A program made the translations under genes and the position numbers. Below the pieces are notes generated by a model. That model was not told the origin of the DNA, did no database searches, and saw only the letters and a program-made list of their open reading frames with translations. DNA of 35,709 nt from Chloromonas sp. AAM2 (taxonomy: Eukaryota > Chlorophyta > Chlorophyceae > Chlamydomonadales > Chlamydomonadaceae): positions 1 to 35,709 of the forward strand of contig QAXH01002524.1 of NCBI GenBank assembly GCA_004335635.1, written 5' to 3'. Positions 21,101-30,095 of this stretch are shown one piece after another (position 1 is the first letter of the stretch; every line of letters starts with the position of its first letter).

Positions 21101-24100
21101 CGTCACGCAGCGACTTGGCAGCCACAAAGGTCGAGGGGGCCTGCTCAAACCCGCCATCAGCACTGCACGAGCACGTGAAGTGACCAATAAGAATGAGAAC
21201 GACGAGTATTGATAGAAATGATAAACTATGTTGACAACGATGAAAAAGGGCGGTCAAGTATGCCACTGTGGCAGTGAAAGAACAAGCACACCGACCCGGC
21301 AACAAGCTTTCTGTCTTTCCAGAGTACACACAGCATGCCGCACCCCAGCCGTGACCAGGAATGTGTACAAGGGGGCAACTGAAGCCCCAAACCCCTGCCC
21401 GGGCACGGCTGTAGGCGACAGACTGGAGCCCCAAAGCAAGCAGACAGGTGCAGGCGGCTCCAAGCACAGTCTGTTGCTGTTCACTTTCAGGTCTGAATGT
21501 TCCATCCTATGGCGTAAACAAGCTCTCCTGGTGGAGAATGTCATTCACGCAAAACTGGAGCCAGAAACGCACAAAGCCTCGTACCAACAGACAACTACAT
21601 GGTCTCCTGCCTACCTTCTCACTGTGGGCAAGTTTTCAGCCCTTGACACGAGCACCATCAGCGTGCACTCGGCAGGGCCATTACGGCTGGCAGTGCCCAG
21701 TGCGCCTGTCATCGACCCAGTGGCCTGCTGATCGTACACATCCCTGGGCAATGTAACCTGGAAGCGCAGGAAAGGCATGTGCGTGTAGGTGGCAGGACAT
21801 CCAGCAAAGAAGGCCCGGCAGCAGGGAAAAGCATTTGACTACGGTTGGCAGGACCTAGACAAGGGCTGCTGACTGACATAGTAGGAGCAGAGGCACCCGG
21901 TAGCCGCAACAGGCAGATGTGCGCAGCACAAATTGCATGTGCAGTTGGCAGGACACAGACAAGGGCAGTGACCGATGCTGATGCATGCCTGACCCTGACC
22001 CTGACCCTTGACCTAGTAATCCCCCTTTCCCTGCCCACCTGTGCGTCCAGCATCATCAGCTCAACCAGCAGCTCCTTACCCGCATGGGTACCGTACATGG
22101 AGGACTGCGACAGGGGAGACATACAGGACATTCTGATTCTAGCAAAGAACGAATTGTAACTTTACAGCAGGGATCTGACACTCAGAGCTGGTTTCTTGAG
22201 CAGCCAGCAAATCAACTCAATCTTTGCACCTATATTCAACGTGGCTGACAAGGGGACCACGTACCGGACATTGTTCGACCAGGCCTAACGAACCTTTGTG
22301 GTTTGGGCACCGGTTTTGGAGCATGCACTGCGACACCTCACATTCGTCAAGTGCGAGTAGCTCTGGATAGAGCATGTTGGGCGCAATTCCACACCCCAGG
22401 ACACACAAAAAATGCTGCTGGCAATCGCGAAGCAAGGTTACAAAGACTTCTTTACAACCTATGCTTTACCACCCAGCGATATCTGTTAGCCCCAGTTGCA
22501 GTGATTTGGCGACACACCATTTGAATCTGGAAAGCAAGCCATTGTACTGGAATGCATCCAAGGCGACGCGTGTCCACGGGATGCTCCTGTCCATAGTGTT
22601 TGAATCATTTGTACGATGCAAAACGATAAGCGATGCCTATACCAACACTGCACTTCGCTCACCATAAGATCCTTGGTGCGCCTGAGGCCCTCCTCGCCCC
22701 TTCCATCGTTAAGCACAACGGGCAGCGTGACACGCTCGCCCCTTAGCAGCCGCGCCGCACTGTCACCTGGGGTGATAACGGTGGTACAGACTTTGCATCA
22801 AGTCCACAATGTGTATGACATGAGAATTTGAGAGGTCTTGCACTCGCAACATGTATATGAGGCCTTCCGATTGCAGTATGCAATCGTATTGTATGTACAA
22901 CAGTGTGTGCGAGTATGATGATGTTGTACATTGACGCTTGAGCCATCATCTGTTCCACTTGTGGGACAATCAAGTTACATACACTCTGTAACCGTGTGTA
23001 ACCGACATGTGTAAACGCCATGTGTAAACTCACAGACATGAAATGAACACTCACGTACCTCGTATCTGGACCGTGGCAGCGCCTATCAATTCATCCACCT
23101 CCTTGCCGGCAACCATGGCACCTGGGCCCAGGAGCAGGACAGGGGGAAATGCTCAGACTTCAGACGGTTTCTTGCCTGAATGGCTTAGTGGCTCTCTAAT
23201 GTGTGGGCTGAGTGACTCTCTGACATGTGTGTTCAGCCTTCTTGTGGAGAAAACAAAGGTTTGATATCTTAAGGACTGTCGCAAGAGCCGATGCTGTAGT
23301 ACAGCCATGCCAGGGCTATATGTCAGCTAGCACGTTGGGTTCAAGCCCATTGCATGCCTGTTTGCCCGCAACTGCCCTGCCCTGCCTGCCTCGTACCTGG
23401 TGTTTTGCTGTCAGTGCTTGGCAACGCGAACAGGTTGCAGTGTAGTGATATCTGGGGCGCCAGGGAGTGGCCCAAGGGCTCGGACAAGCGCAGCACGAAC
23501 ACACGGTTGAGGAACTCAGGATTCTGACTGAGCTCGCTGGTCTCTGTGCGAGCAACCTGTGAGAAAATAGCAGTGTTTGTGTGAGTGGTTGAAAATGGAG
23601 ACTGGCCAAGTGAGAAGCGGTGCCTCTACATGACTGAGCTCGCTGGTCTCTGTGCAAGTACCTTGAGAGGGAAGAGCGGTGAGAGTGTGATGAGTTTGTG
23701 CAGTGCAGTGCTTTGGTGGGAGTGTGAGGGGTTCTACATGAAGGCCAATTGGATGCCGGCCATACTGCATTGCGGTATGATGTGCACTAGTGGTGTCGAC
23801 GTTGGATGCACGTGCGTCTGCAAGAATGGAGACCAATTGAGAGGCATTTGAGTCCAGTGCCTCTATATGATGCACACAGGTGGTGGTGGTGTTGAAGGGA
23901 AGCACGTCTGCAAGACTTGGTTGGCATGCCACGCCTGAACTGCCATAGCCATCTATCTGCACATGCGCCCAGGTAGGATCATTACCTGTTCCGGTCTGTA
24001 TTTGTCTGAGGCCACATCGTTGAGGACCACCACTCCCACAGGTGCCTGGCCCGGAGCCAGCACCTGGATGCTCACATGATAACGCCGGGCTTCCTGCGGG

Positions 24101-24231
24101 GCCACATGCCAATACGGAGCAGCATGAGGTTTTCCGTGCACATGAAGCAGAATTCGTTTCACCTACGTCCAGGCATGTTTGCACACCTGCACGCGGACGC
24201 CCAGCAGCGCCACACGTAGGGTTCGCCCCAT
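9168..24231 (-). CDS. CCDC33-like protein (C2 domains and coiled coils), about 1,071 aa, 23 exons
   Basis: Exons (descending): 24231-24187, 24093-23986, 23556-23397, 23121-23059, 22766-22663, 22104-22039, 21757-21615, 21162-21021, 18935-18789, 18728-18690, 18471-18398, 17923-17571, 17313-17216, 16886-16676, 15982-15882, 14975-14827, 14064-13887, 13248-13108, 12672-12619, 11771-11673, 10967-10803, 10219-9923, 9446-9168. All phases agree. A first C2-like domain spans residues 1-160 (RRYHVSIQVL, LSEPLGHSL). A second spans about 205-335 (CTLMVLVSRAENLP, TTAPVWGQLL, LHLALVNDLDSRL), and a third C2-like segment about 327-590. Coiled coils follow at about 620-825 (VKTQEEVIRNLEQLLAQ), then a Ser/Pro-rich tail. 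Domain order and motifs match recalled animal CCDC33, a sperm-expressed protein of unclear mechanism. An extra phase-0 exon at 15510-15421 (30 aa) is possible. Weakest points: the exon 19 donor and sequence between exons 19 and 20. It is divergent from IFT43. Confidence 0.84.
9769..9870. repeat. imperfect 30-bp inverted repeat beside a GAGT tract, intron 22
   Basis: GAATAGAAGATGG starting at 9768 is mirrored by CCATCTTCTATTC ending at 9871. Similarity continues inward through GCATC/GATGC and TGTACACC/GGTGTAC. A GAGTGAGTGAGTG tract (9681-9693) and two copies of a TTTGTACTTGTGTCTGTACTT unit lie just to the left. The arm also resembles the 70-bp block shared by introns 12 and 15 (GAATATGGCTCAAGCATC), so it may be a third, decayed member of that family. 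Confidence 0.55.
12371..12590. repeat. duplicated GC-rich block, about 170-bp offset, intron 19
   Basis: TGGGCTGTGGTGGGCGGGCG then GATCAACGGGCCGCTTG at 12372-12408 recurs as CGGGCTGTGGTGGGAGTGG then GTCAACGGGCCGCTTG at 12543-12577. On the minus strand both copies can be read as KRPVD followed by Pro-rich sequence, and the right-hand copy runs from the end of exon 19 to a GTAGGT donor. They may be decayed or alternative linker exons of the CCDC33-like gene. I could not place them in phase. Confidence 0.55.
12736..12769. repeat. exon echo of CCDC33-like exon 19
   Basis: GCTGCTCAAGGTTGCTAACG here matches GTTGCTCTAGGTTGCGAATG in exon 19, 88 bp away. On the minus strand the copy reads VSNLEQLL and the exon reads IRNLEQLL. 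The flanks are duplicated too: AGCAAGGCAGAGTG then AGCAAGAG near 12692-12714, and AGCAAGGCAGAGTG then TGCAAGAG near 12807-12828. A whole exon plus intron segment was duplicated in tandem and one copy decayed. Confidence 0.75.
14591..14881. repeat. echoes of the 3' end of CCDC33-like exon 16
   Basis: The end of exon 16 with its donor (14801-14881) has two partial copies downstream in the transcript. The exon's coding end, GGTGCTGTGCGTCGCTGA around 14864-14881, recurs as GATGCTGTGCATCGCTTC around 14752-14769. The donor block CTTAAGTGCCTCCCTCCATA at 14806-14825 recurs as TTTAAGAGCCTCCCTCCATA at 14596-14615, an offset of 210 bases. A further TCTGTTTTCAA/GATACA(A/G)TGTTATCAT pair at about 14621-14706 repeats within the same tract. 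Confidence 0.75.
15518..15742. repeat. GAGT microsatellite plus shared 70-bp block, intron 15
   Basis: A (GAGT)n/(GAGC) tract at 15518-15664 is followed by a block at 15670-15742 that starts AACAGAATATGGCTCAAGCA and ends GGACTGCTGGTGC. The block is nearly identical to 17478-17547 apart from a 3-base indel and a substitution. On the minus strand the order is shared block, CACT tract, CACAG acceptor-like site at 15513-15511, then a possible 30-codon exon 15510-15421. A (CTG)n run lies nearby at about 15825-15849. Confidence 0.9.
16428..16514. repeat. 25-bp tandem repeat, 3.5 copies, intron 14
   Basis: Units CGTCGTCACTACAATTGGTC followed by AGATG (or ACAAA) begin at 16428, 16453 and 16478, with a partial copy at 16503. 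The first two are identical, so the array is probably young. No function is evident. Confidence 0.9.
17318..17547. repeat. second GAGT microsatellite plus shared 70-bp block, intron 12
   Basis: A (GAGT)n tract at 17318-17441 and the block 17478-17547 form the second copy of the module in intron 15. On the minus strand the CACT tract runs directly into the TTGCAG acceptor of exon 13, so the microsatellite supplies the pre-acceptor region. The donor sides also agree: intron 12 begins GTGATGATGGTGGTTT and intron 15 begins GTGATGACGGAGGTTT. Confidence 0.9.
18963..19071. repeat. AT-rich ATTATT/ATCATT island in intron 8
   Basis: This is a low-complexity run of TTATTATTGTTATTATTATAA-like sequence in otherwise mixed-composition intron. 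Similar shorter islands occur at 11612-11645, 13829-13878, 15851-15863 and 20636-20660, all in introns of the CCDC33-like gene. Confidence 0.75.
19660..20400 (-). pseudogene. coding-like segment nested in CCDC33-like intron 8, unrecognised
   Basis: Intron 8 (18936-21020) is the longest in the gene and contains GC-rich, protein-like minus-strand sequence that CCDC33 homology does not explain. One frame (about 20345-20133) contains RFCPCSVADTGLHERIQ, LLCTSCYSVVCKLQ, then MEQLAMDLAVNLTHL. Another (about 20104-19751) contains LETLSGTIAQHLHSKPFANV and LRHLAVAEYLTLLPPGLRP. The same frame meets a TAA at 19751-19753 and continues as TTKAAARIMHAYKAVRTHFK. The exons on either side align across the gap with CCDC33 (APVWGQLLQ joined to VKYLEDEL), so this is not part of that protein. 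It could be a nested gene with unresolved introns, a decayed gene, or transposon-derived sequence. Confidence 0.35.
20434..20468. repeat. 11-bp perfect inverted repeat (stem-loop)
   Basis: AAAACCAGTCA at 20434-20444 pairs perfectly with TGACTGGTTTT at 20458-20468 around a 13-base loop. GATAAC and GATAGTT flank the two sides. It sits just upstream, in the transcript sense, of the coding-like nested segment. It could be a decayed terminal structure or chance. Confidence 0.55.
21843..21966. repeat. 100-bp-offset direct repeat in intron 6
   Basis: GTTGGCAGGACCTAGACAAG then GGC, starting at 21844, recurs as GTTGGCAGGACACAGACAAG then GGC, starting at 21944. A weaker third relative, GTGGCAGGACATCCAGCAAAG, starts near 21788. 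A short TGACCC run lies at about 21988-22008. Confidence 0.75.
23525..23658. repeat. exon echo of CCDC33-like exon 3 (106-bp offset)
   Basis: TGACTGAGCTCGCTGGTCTC then TGTGCGAG (23525-23552), the start of exon 3, is copied at 23631-23658 with one mismatch, 106 bases upstream in the transcript. Both read TETSELS in one minus-strand frame. The real acceptor is CTCACAG; in the copy this has become CTCAAG, so the copy has probably lost splicing. Recent origin is suggested by 27 of 28 identical bases. Confidence 0.88.
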
Positions 24232-24465
24232 TAAGCAATACTAAAGGTACATGGTGAGCCTATGAGTTAGGAGCACTTGCGGGATGCGCTTTTTCTTCTC
24301 TTCTTCCCTCGCTTGAGCGTCCGGAGCCAAATCTCACGTGAGCAAGAAACGTCGATATAAGTTGCGTATTTGAACTTTTTGCCGCGACAATGCCGGTGCC
24401 TAACAAGACGGACGCTGCACTCTTAACTCACTGTTAACAGGGGTCTTCCGTTCAAAAGCAACACA
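24232..24465. promoter_or_regulatory. bidirectional promoter region, CCDC33-like / IFT43
   Basis: The two ATGs are separated by 234 bases and point away from each other. The gap contains a 10-base palindrome, CTCACGTGAG (24333-24342), built on a CACGTG E-box/G-box core near its midpoint. A pyrimidine-rich run precedes it and GATATAAG follows at about 24354. I saw no RFX-type X-box. Co-regulation of two cilium-related genes is an inference from spacing. Confidence 0.5.
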
Positions 24466-26613
24466 ATGGACGAAGCAGGAGACGATGGTCCGAAGGTGAT
24501 TCTTTACAATAAGGCATTGCCATTGACGTGTCTAACTACTGTATTCTGCTTCCGGAGCACGATGAAGCGAATGACTGGATGTTGTTGCAGGTGGTAAGAG
24601 CAGGACGCCGGGCCAGGCAGGCCCACTTGATGCAGAGCGAGCAGGTGTGTGTGCTCTGTTGCCGACACGCCTGCCCAGTCCCATGCACCAGCCACACGCC
24701 CACAAGAGCAGCAACTCCAAACATGGAGTCCATGACACATGAACACATGCAGGTGGTGGAGCACTCACACGATGACCAGCACCCGCAGAACGATATCCCT
24801 TTCAACTCACAAGACGAACAGGGCCCACGAGCAGCAACACTACCTGCAGCTGACGAAGAGGATGACCATGCGCCCATGCCCCGGAGTAACCAAGACGAGG
24901 AGGGTACAGCAGCGCGTGCAGCACCACCTGTCAAGCGGCAGGGCTTTACAGACGCTGCCCCAACACCACCCATTGACCCACTGGTTGATGACACAGGAAA
25001 GAAGCTAGCAGGCGTTTCACGGCGAAAGCAGGAACAACAGGTACTTGTACTTGTGCAAATTATGCAGAGACGACCATCCTTCATGTATACATATCTTAGT
25101 AGTCATGTTGGTCATCCTAGACCGGGACAGAGTTTGCACGCTGGAAAACGCACTGCCGTCTCCCTTGCGCACATATATGGCTGCACGTCCTCCACATCAA
25201 TGCACGTACATGACTCGCAAGTCATGCACACAATGTCGGTTTCACGGTGCTTTGGCCATGCACACACGCCCATGCATGTGAGGACAATCTGTCTTGGAAT
25301 AGGACCAGTCCACAGACTGCCCCAGGCCACCATGCAGTCATGACAAACAGTGTTATGCTCCTGACCGTTTCCCTGCCTCAGGTGCACGAGGAGGAGGAGC
25401 TAGCCAAGGCCAAGAATAAGTACGAGGAAAAGGCCTCGGTGGCGGCAATCCTGGATATCCCCGAGTTGGAAGAGGAGGGAAAAGAGGACCTAACACGAGT
25501 GGTGGGTGGAAAAGGGTAGGATTGCGGTAAGGGTGCATGGATGGGCATGTGTGGTGAGTGGGCACGCATGGCCCATGGGATAAGGTGGGCATACTCCACT
25601 TCAACTGTACTGCCTTGTGTTTAAGTGCACGCATACTTTACACTGTTTGCCCAGGAATTGGGTCTGAACCTAGTACCTTAGACGTCAGACCAATCAAACA
25701 TCAACGAACAGGGCTACCCTTTTGAACTGCCATGGCCCGCATGGGTCAAGGCGTGCCCAGCTTGCTCAATGCTCTTTCTCCTCTACACAGACTGGACAGT
25801 CAATGTTGGCTCAGTCCAGCCCGAACGGTCTGCACAACAGGCAACCGCAGTCCTGCAATCACACAAACACACCTTGCTCTGCGTTTGCGTCAAGCCTTCC
25901 CTGCACAGCTTTGTCCTCTACATTGGAGTTGCCTGTATTTTCTCTTCCCTTCCTCTTCCGCTGAGCAGTCCTACTCGGATTGAACAACAATACCAACAAC
26001 AACAACGTTCATTCCATACATTACATATGGCTTGCGATGTGGGGTCTAACCCACTGTTGCTGGTTCTCAACATCCATTCAGGTTGCCAACGCGCCCAAGG
26101 TGCGCGCTAACAGGATCCAGGGAATGGAGGAACTCGATGAGGAGCAGCAGTACCGCCTGCCGGCCTCACAGGACCAGGACATCGACCTGTCCATACTCAC
26201 GGCAGTGCTGTGCTCATCGGAAATGGTGTGTGTGTGTGTGTGTGCGTGTGTTACGTGTGTGGCTTGTTACATCTGTATCGACCCATGGCTTGTTACATCG
26301 GTATCGACCCATACGTAGAACATAGCTTTTCCAAGTGGCTGGCCGCAATTGCCTAGAGCATGCCAGGTTCACTGTGGTCATTGCCATTAGCAGGTCAGAT
26401 CACGCATGCACACGGTGCGTTGTACTCTGACGTGTATTGAGTATCATAATTGATTTACCGCCTGATGTACCGTTTGCGCCGGTGCAGGTTGATGAGCCGG
26501 ATGACGTGTGGGACCCGGAGCTGCTCCTTTCACAGGTGGCGGCAGAGCTGAATGCGGCCAAGGACACGGGGCTGGAGCCGAAGGAAAGCATGCCAGACCC
26601 TATGGCGTTTTGA
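24466..26613 (+). CDS. IFT43: intraflagellar transport protein 43 (IFT-A subunit), 253 aa, six exons
   Basis: Exons: 24466-24495, 24591-24644, 24753-25040, 25382-25501, 26082-26225, 26488-26613; every junction is phase 0, giving 253 residues. IFT43 is a small, largely disordered subunit of IFT complex A, which drives retrograde intraflagellar transport and membrane-protein entry. The N-terminal RAGRRARQ resembles the animal GRRAQQ segment. An acidic, low-complexity middle follows (residues 29-124). The conserved C-terminal half (125-253) has [14 protein letters not shown], the QDIDLSILT motif and [10 protein letters not shown], corresponding to animal IPDLEEV, QIKRV, GEIDLKLLT and WDWDHLF. 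The first donor (AAG then GTGATT) is weak, so the first ten residues are the least certain part. The gene is head-to-head with the CCDC33-like gene and tail-to-tail with LZTFL1. Confidence 0.92.
26226..26314. repeat. GT microsatellite at a splice donor plus 26-bp tandem repeat
   Basis: IFT43 exon 5 ends ATG and the intron begins directly with a (GT)n run at about 26226-26250, so the donor is the first unit of the microsatellite. It is followed by two copies of CTTGTTACATC(T/G)GTATCGACC then CAT, starting at 26263 and 26289. Confidence 0.85.
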
Positions 26614-26646
26614 CCTCCTATTCAGGCTGATGACAAGACATGAACT

Positions 26647-26651
26647 TGTAA
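26647..26651 (+). terminator. TGTAA poly(A) signal of IFT43
   Basis: TGTAA occurs 34 bases after the IFT43 stop and is the first instance downstream. This gives a very short 3' UTR. It is the standard chlorophyte signal. Confidence 0.6.
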
Positions 26652-27355
26652 TTTGTATGATTATTCGAAGGTCAAAAGTCAGCCAGCAAAGCAATTGGTG
26701 CCAGTTCCACAAGGGTGCAGTTACTAACTAGCAAAAGGAAGGTAGGTAACTTCTAGTCCTTTGCTTGCTCTATGCGCAAACCTGTGTGGATGAAGACTGG
26801 CAACAGAGGTCAACTCGGACTTCCACGAGATTCAATGCCAAGCCAGTAGAAGGTCAGGAGGTGCCAACTCGTTCAACAGATGCATCGGATGAAACGATCG
26901 TCGTTACAGGAAATCCCACGCATATCAGCGTGAACAGCAAAATGGACGCATGATTGTCAAGGTTTAGCTAGAGACGAGTTGCGAGTTCTGTCTAGTAATG
27001 TGGTTGATAGAAACCAAATGGTCTTCCTATTTCTGTCGTCCACCTGCGTCAACGAGTCAACAAAGCCCCTGTGCTGCCGTTGTTCCCTGCAATCTGTCGC
27101 TTGCAAGCTGCCTGCTTATCGCACGAGGAGCACCTCCCTTCCGCGCCGGCCGCTGCCGCATACGTCACTCGCAACAGGTTTGCCAACGCGTTTGCTGCAA
27201 TTAATCTGTCCCATTCGCCATATCCGATCCACTTGCCAGTGCCCCCTAGGTGTGATGCGGTTGGTCTGTGACTCGACTGTCCTAGTGTTCAATGCCTTGG
27301 ACTACGGAACATGTCCTGGATCACGCAAGGCTATGTCCTGGACTGGCTTTGCAAT
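26652..27355. other. convergent 3' intergenic region
   Basis: This region separates the ends of IFT43 and LZTFL1. Plus-strand open frames (for example 26979-27461) overlap the antisense of LZTFL1's last exon and have no recognisable content. A TTACA at 26904-26908 (TGTAA on the minus strand) lies 448 bases past the LZTFL1 stop and is the candidate LZTFL1 poly(A) signal. I see no other gene. Confidence 0.55.
26904..26908 (-). terminator. candidate TGTAA poly(A) signal of LZTFL1
   Basis: This is the only minus-strand TGTAA I found between the LZTFL1 and IFT43 stops. It implies a 3' UTR of roughly 450 bases. Confidence 0.45.
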
Positions 27356-30095
27356 CTACTCGTTGTCTGCGCTTGGCACGCTCTGCGGCTCGTACTTGGC
27401 GAGCTTCTTACGCAGCTCGATCACCTCGTTGCTTTTGGCCTGCATCATCTGGCGCAGCTGACGCACTTGAGGTGCATCCTGCAGCTTCGCATCCAGCACG
27501 TCCTTCAGCTGACGTACCTACAAAACACAACAACAGCAACATGTATGCTGGCCACTGATGCGGTTCTCAATCGCGACCGGTCATGGCCATTGATGCCTTC
27601 AAAGCACCTGACAACCCGACAGGATAGAAAGAAATGCTGACAGCAGGCCGTTGAACCACTCGACCCCTTGACTCGCGTGGATCGTGCGCATGGAGGCTCT
27701 CCTACCATGAAGTTGGCAAGTCATCATCATTTCCGACACTAACAAGGCACACCCTGTTGCCCACTCACCTCTCCCTCCCTCGCCTTGACCTGTTGCTCTG
27801 CCTGTGCATACTTGAGGCGCTCCTGCTCTAACATGCCCCTGTGATCGTGCAGTTGCTTCTGCAGGTCCTGGAACTGCGTCTGTGAGGCCGACGCGGCACC
27901 CGCAGCTTGCGTGCTCAGGTTCGCGAACTCGTTCTGCAGCTGCGCGAGCAGCGCGGCCTTGCCGGACTGAGCCTCGCGCAGCTCCGCGTCCCTCTCGGCC
28001 AACTGATCGCGCAGACGCGTGGCCTCGTCGGCTGCAAGTATTGAAGCAGACGAACGAATTCAGTGCTGTGCATAGCAGAAATGTGCACCAGAAATTGCTT
28101 CGACCGCTTGTGCGTTCTTTTGGAAGGAACTTTCAGAAGGAGTGAGCACGGGCGCTGTCCTTGTCAGCCATCAGCGGATTCGGAGCGCTCACTCTACAGT
28201 TCAACTGAAGTCGACAGTGCGTGCTGTGATTGCTATCACTGAAAGCAGCCCAGCATTGTTTGGCATCTGATACTTTGGCAAAGGTCACAGCTGCTCCCCA
28301 GTGGTGCATCGGTTTGCTGTTTTTGCCACTACTGAATGCTTGAAATAAAAGTAATTCATGCTCTACCGCCAGCAGGAAGGCTGAGGCTTTGCCAACAGCC
28401 AGGCTGTTGACTGACCTGTGCCTGACCGATCCCGCATGCTTGCAGTGGTCTGCTCCTGCAAGCGTGCGAGCCGGTCCTGGAGCGACTTGACCTCATCCTG
28501 CACAAGTGGGGGTGATACCGTGCCGTTGAATGATGCAATTGCGTCAAGAAACACCCGCAGGTTACTTGATGGAACGGGGGAAGGTTACTTGAATAAGACA
28601 ATGAGGGTAGGTCGTCACTCGTCAGCTCTACGAGCCACAACAGGCAAGACTTGCGCTGCACGGCCTGAGCGATAACAAGAGAGCATGAACTTACTGAATC
28701 ACATGGCCATGCAGGTGTCCTGAAGAGCTTCTGCTAAGACTCGGTTTGTGATAATCTGTTCTTAGAGCTCAGCCAGGTGTGAGTCATCAGGCACATGCGC
28801 GATGCTTCACATCAACACCAACGCCATTCAGGGAGGCTAAACCCATAGGCCACAAAACCAACGATTCACTCTTGCACTGTTTGCATTGTTGTGACACACG
28901 TATTGTTTATTAATAGATTGATGAGGACCTGAGGAACAGGTATGGTAGGTAAGTAACTATGTACCCAGGCTGCTTGAAACTACAGGCCTCACCTGCAGGG
29001 CCTTGTTTTTCTTCTCCAAGGAGGCATCTCCCACGTTAACGGTAGCAACAGTGCCAATCTTGGACAGCTGTGCATTGCGCCTCACGAAGTCCGATGCAGG
29101 CCGACTGAGGGCCACGTTCTCACTGTTCGCAATGGTTCGCAGCAGGAACTCGTTCTCCAGTGTGTTGGTATCCACAACCAGATCCATGCCATTGGCCTGT
29201 GCTTGGCTGAGTAGCACCTTGACTAGTAAGGCGTTGGTGTGGTAGGCATGCTGAATCTCCTGCAGGGCTCAGAGCGCCAGGGGCGGGAAGTTGCAGGACA
29301 GTGCCACAACGGACGGGTACACATGGATGGAGCGTCCGCTCATGCTCTCACACACAAAGTAATGGCGAGTGCTGTGTGTCAGGTCTAAGCATGACTGGGG
29401 TGAAAACAGCTCTAATTGATGAGTGTGCTCTGTGTGCGTCAGATGCGCTTTGTGTGCGTTGGTGTGCATTCAACAACAACGAAAAATGTATTGCTGCTAT
29501 GAGAACAGTGGTGCATGCTGTCGTATGGCTGGGAAGCATTAGTTGATGTGTGTGCATGATTGTTGAACCTGCGTGTTCATTTGAGACGCTTGAACAAGTC
29601 ATTCTCATCCCTCATTCTCATCCCTCATCATGCGATTTTTTGAGGAAGACTGTGGCCAAATGCCCTGCCAGATGTCCGATTGCTCAGGTTGTGTGTGCAA
29701 TGTGTGATAAATACGTGCAATGCATCACGTAACAACCTAGTCCGAACAGATGTTGACCAATGACATACAGCAAAGGGTGTTTCTCACCTTGTCCACCAGC
29801 GTCTGCACCTCTGATTCCATTTCTTTGAAGAGAGCGCTCAACTCCTTGTAGTTGTACATCTCCCCAGGCTGCAGCTTCTCATCTTTAAAGTCTCGAATGA
29901 CGAGCAAAGTTTCCCTGACATGCTGATCCCTGCGGGGCAAGATAAGATGCTGCTGGAGTTGCATGATTTCATCTACAGGTGATGGTCAAGGCATGCCATG
30001 CCCATGCAATGCAATGCGGACCTTTTGAGCTTGGCAAAGCGCAGGTAGCCTTGGACCTGTAGCTCATGCTCTTCATTCAAGGAGATGTCGGACAT
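27356..30095 (-). CDS. LZTFL1: LZTFL1 / BBS17 homologue, 329 aa, six exons
   Basis: Exons (descending): 30095-30022, 29929-29788, 29259-28993, 28497-28416, 28031-27769, 27517-27356, giving 329 residues, slightly longer than the recalled animal protein of about 299. The start MSDISLNEEHELQVQGYLRF and FAKLKR correspond to the animal LNEHHQ...YMRFARSKR start. Next come the conserved N-terminal region (residues 25-161: VRETLLVIRDFKDEK, ALFKEMESEVQTLVDK, HAYHTNALLVKVLL), then a long coiled coil (162-310: VKSLQDRLARL, LRDQLAERDAELREAQ). The end carries the family signature VIELRKKLAKYEP. LZTFL1 binds the BBSome and controls its ciliary entry. In Chlamydomonas and mammals it is linked to BBSome and IFT cargo traffic. 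It is tail-to-tail with IFT43 and head-to-head with RACK1. Confidence 0.93.

Noticed and set aside
25655..25715. tRNA-like GGTTCAGACCC on the minus strand, possible SINE head
   Set aside because: The stems do not pair and no A/B-box pair or element boundaries were found.
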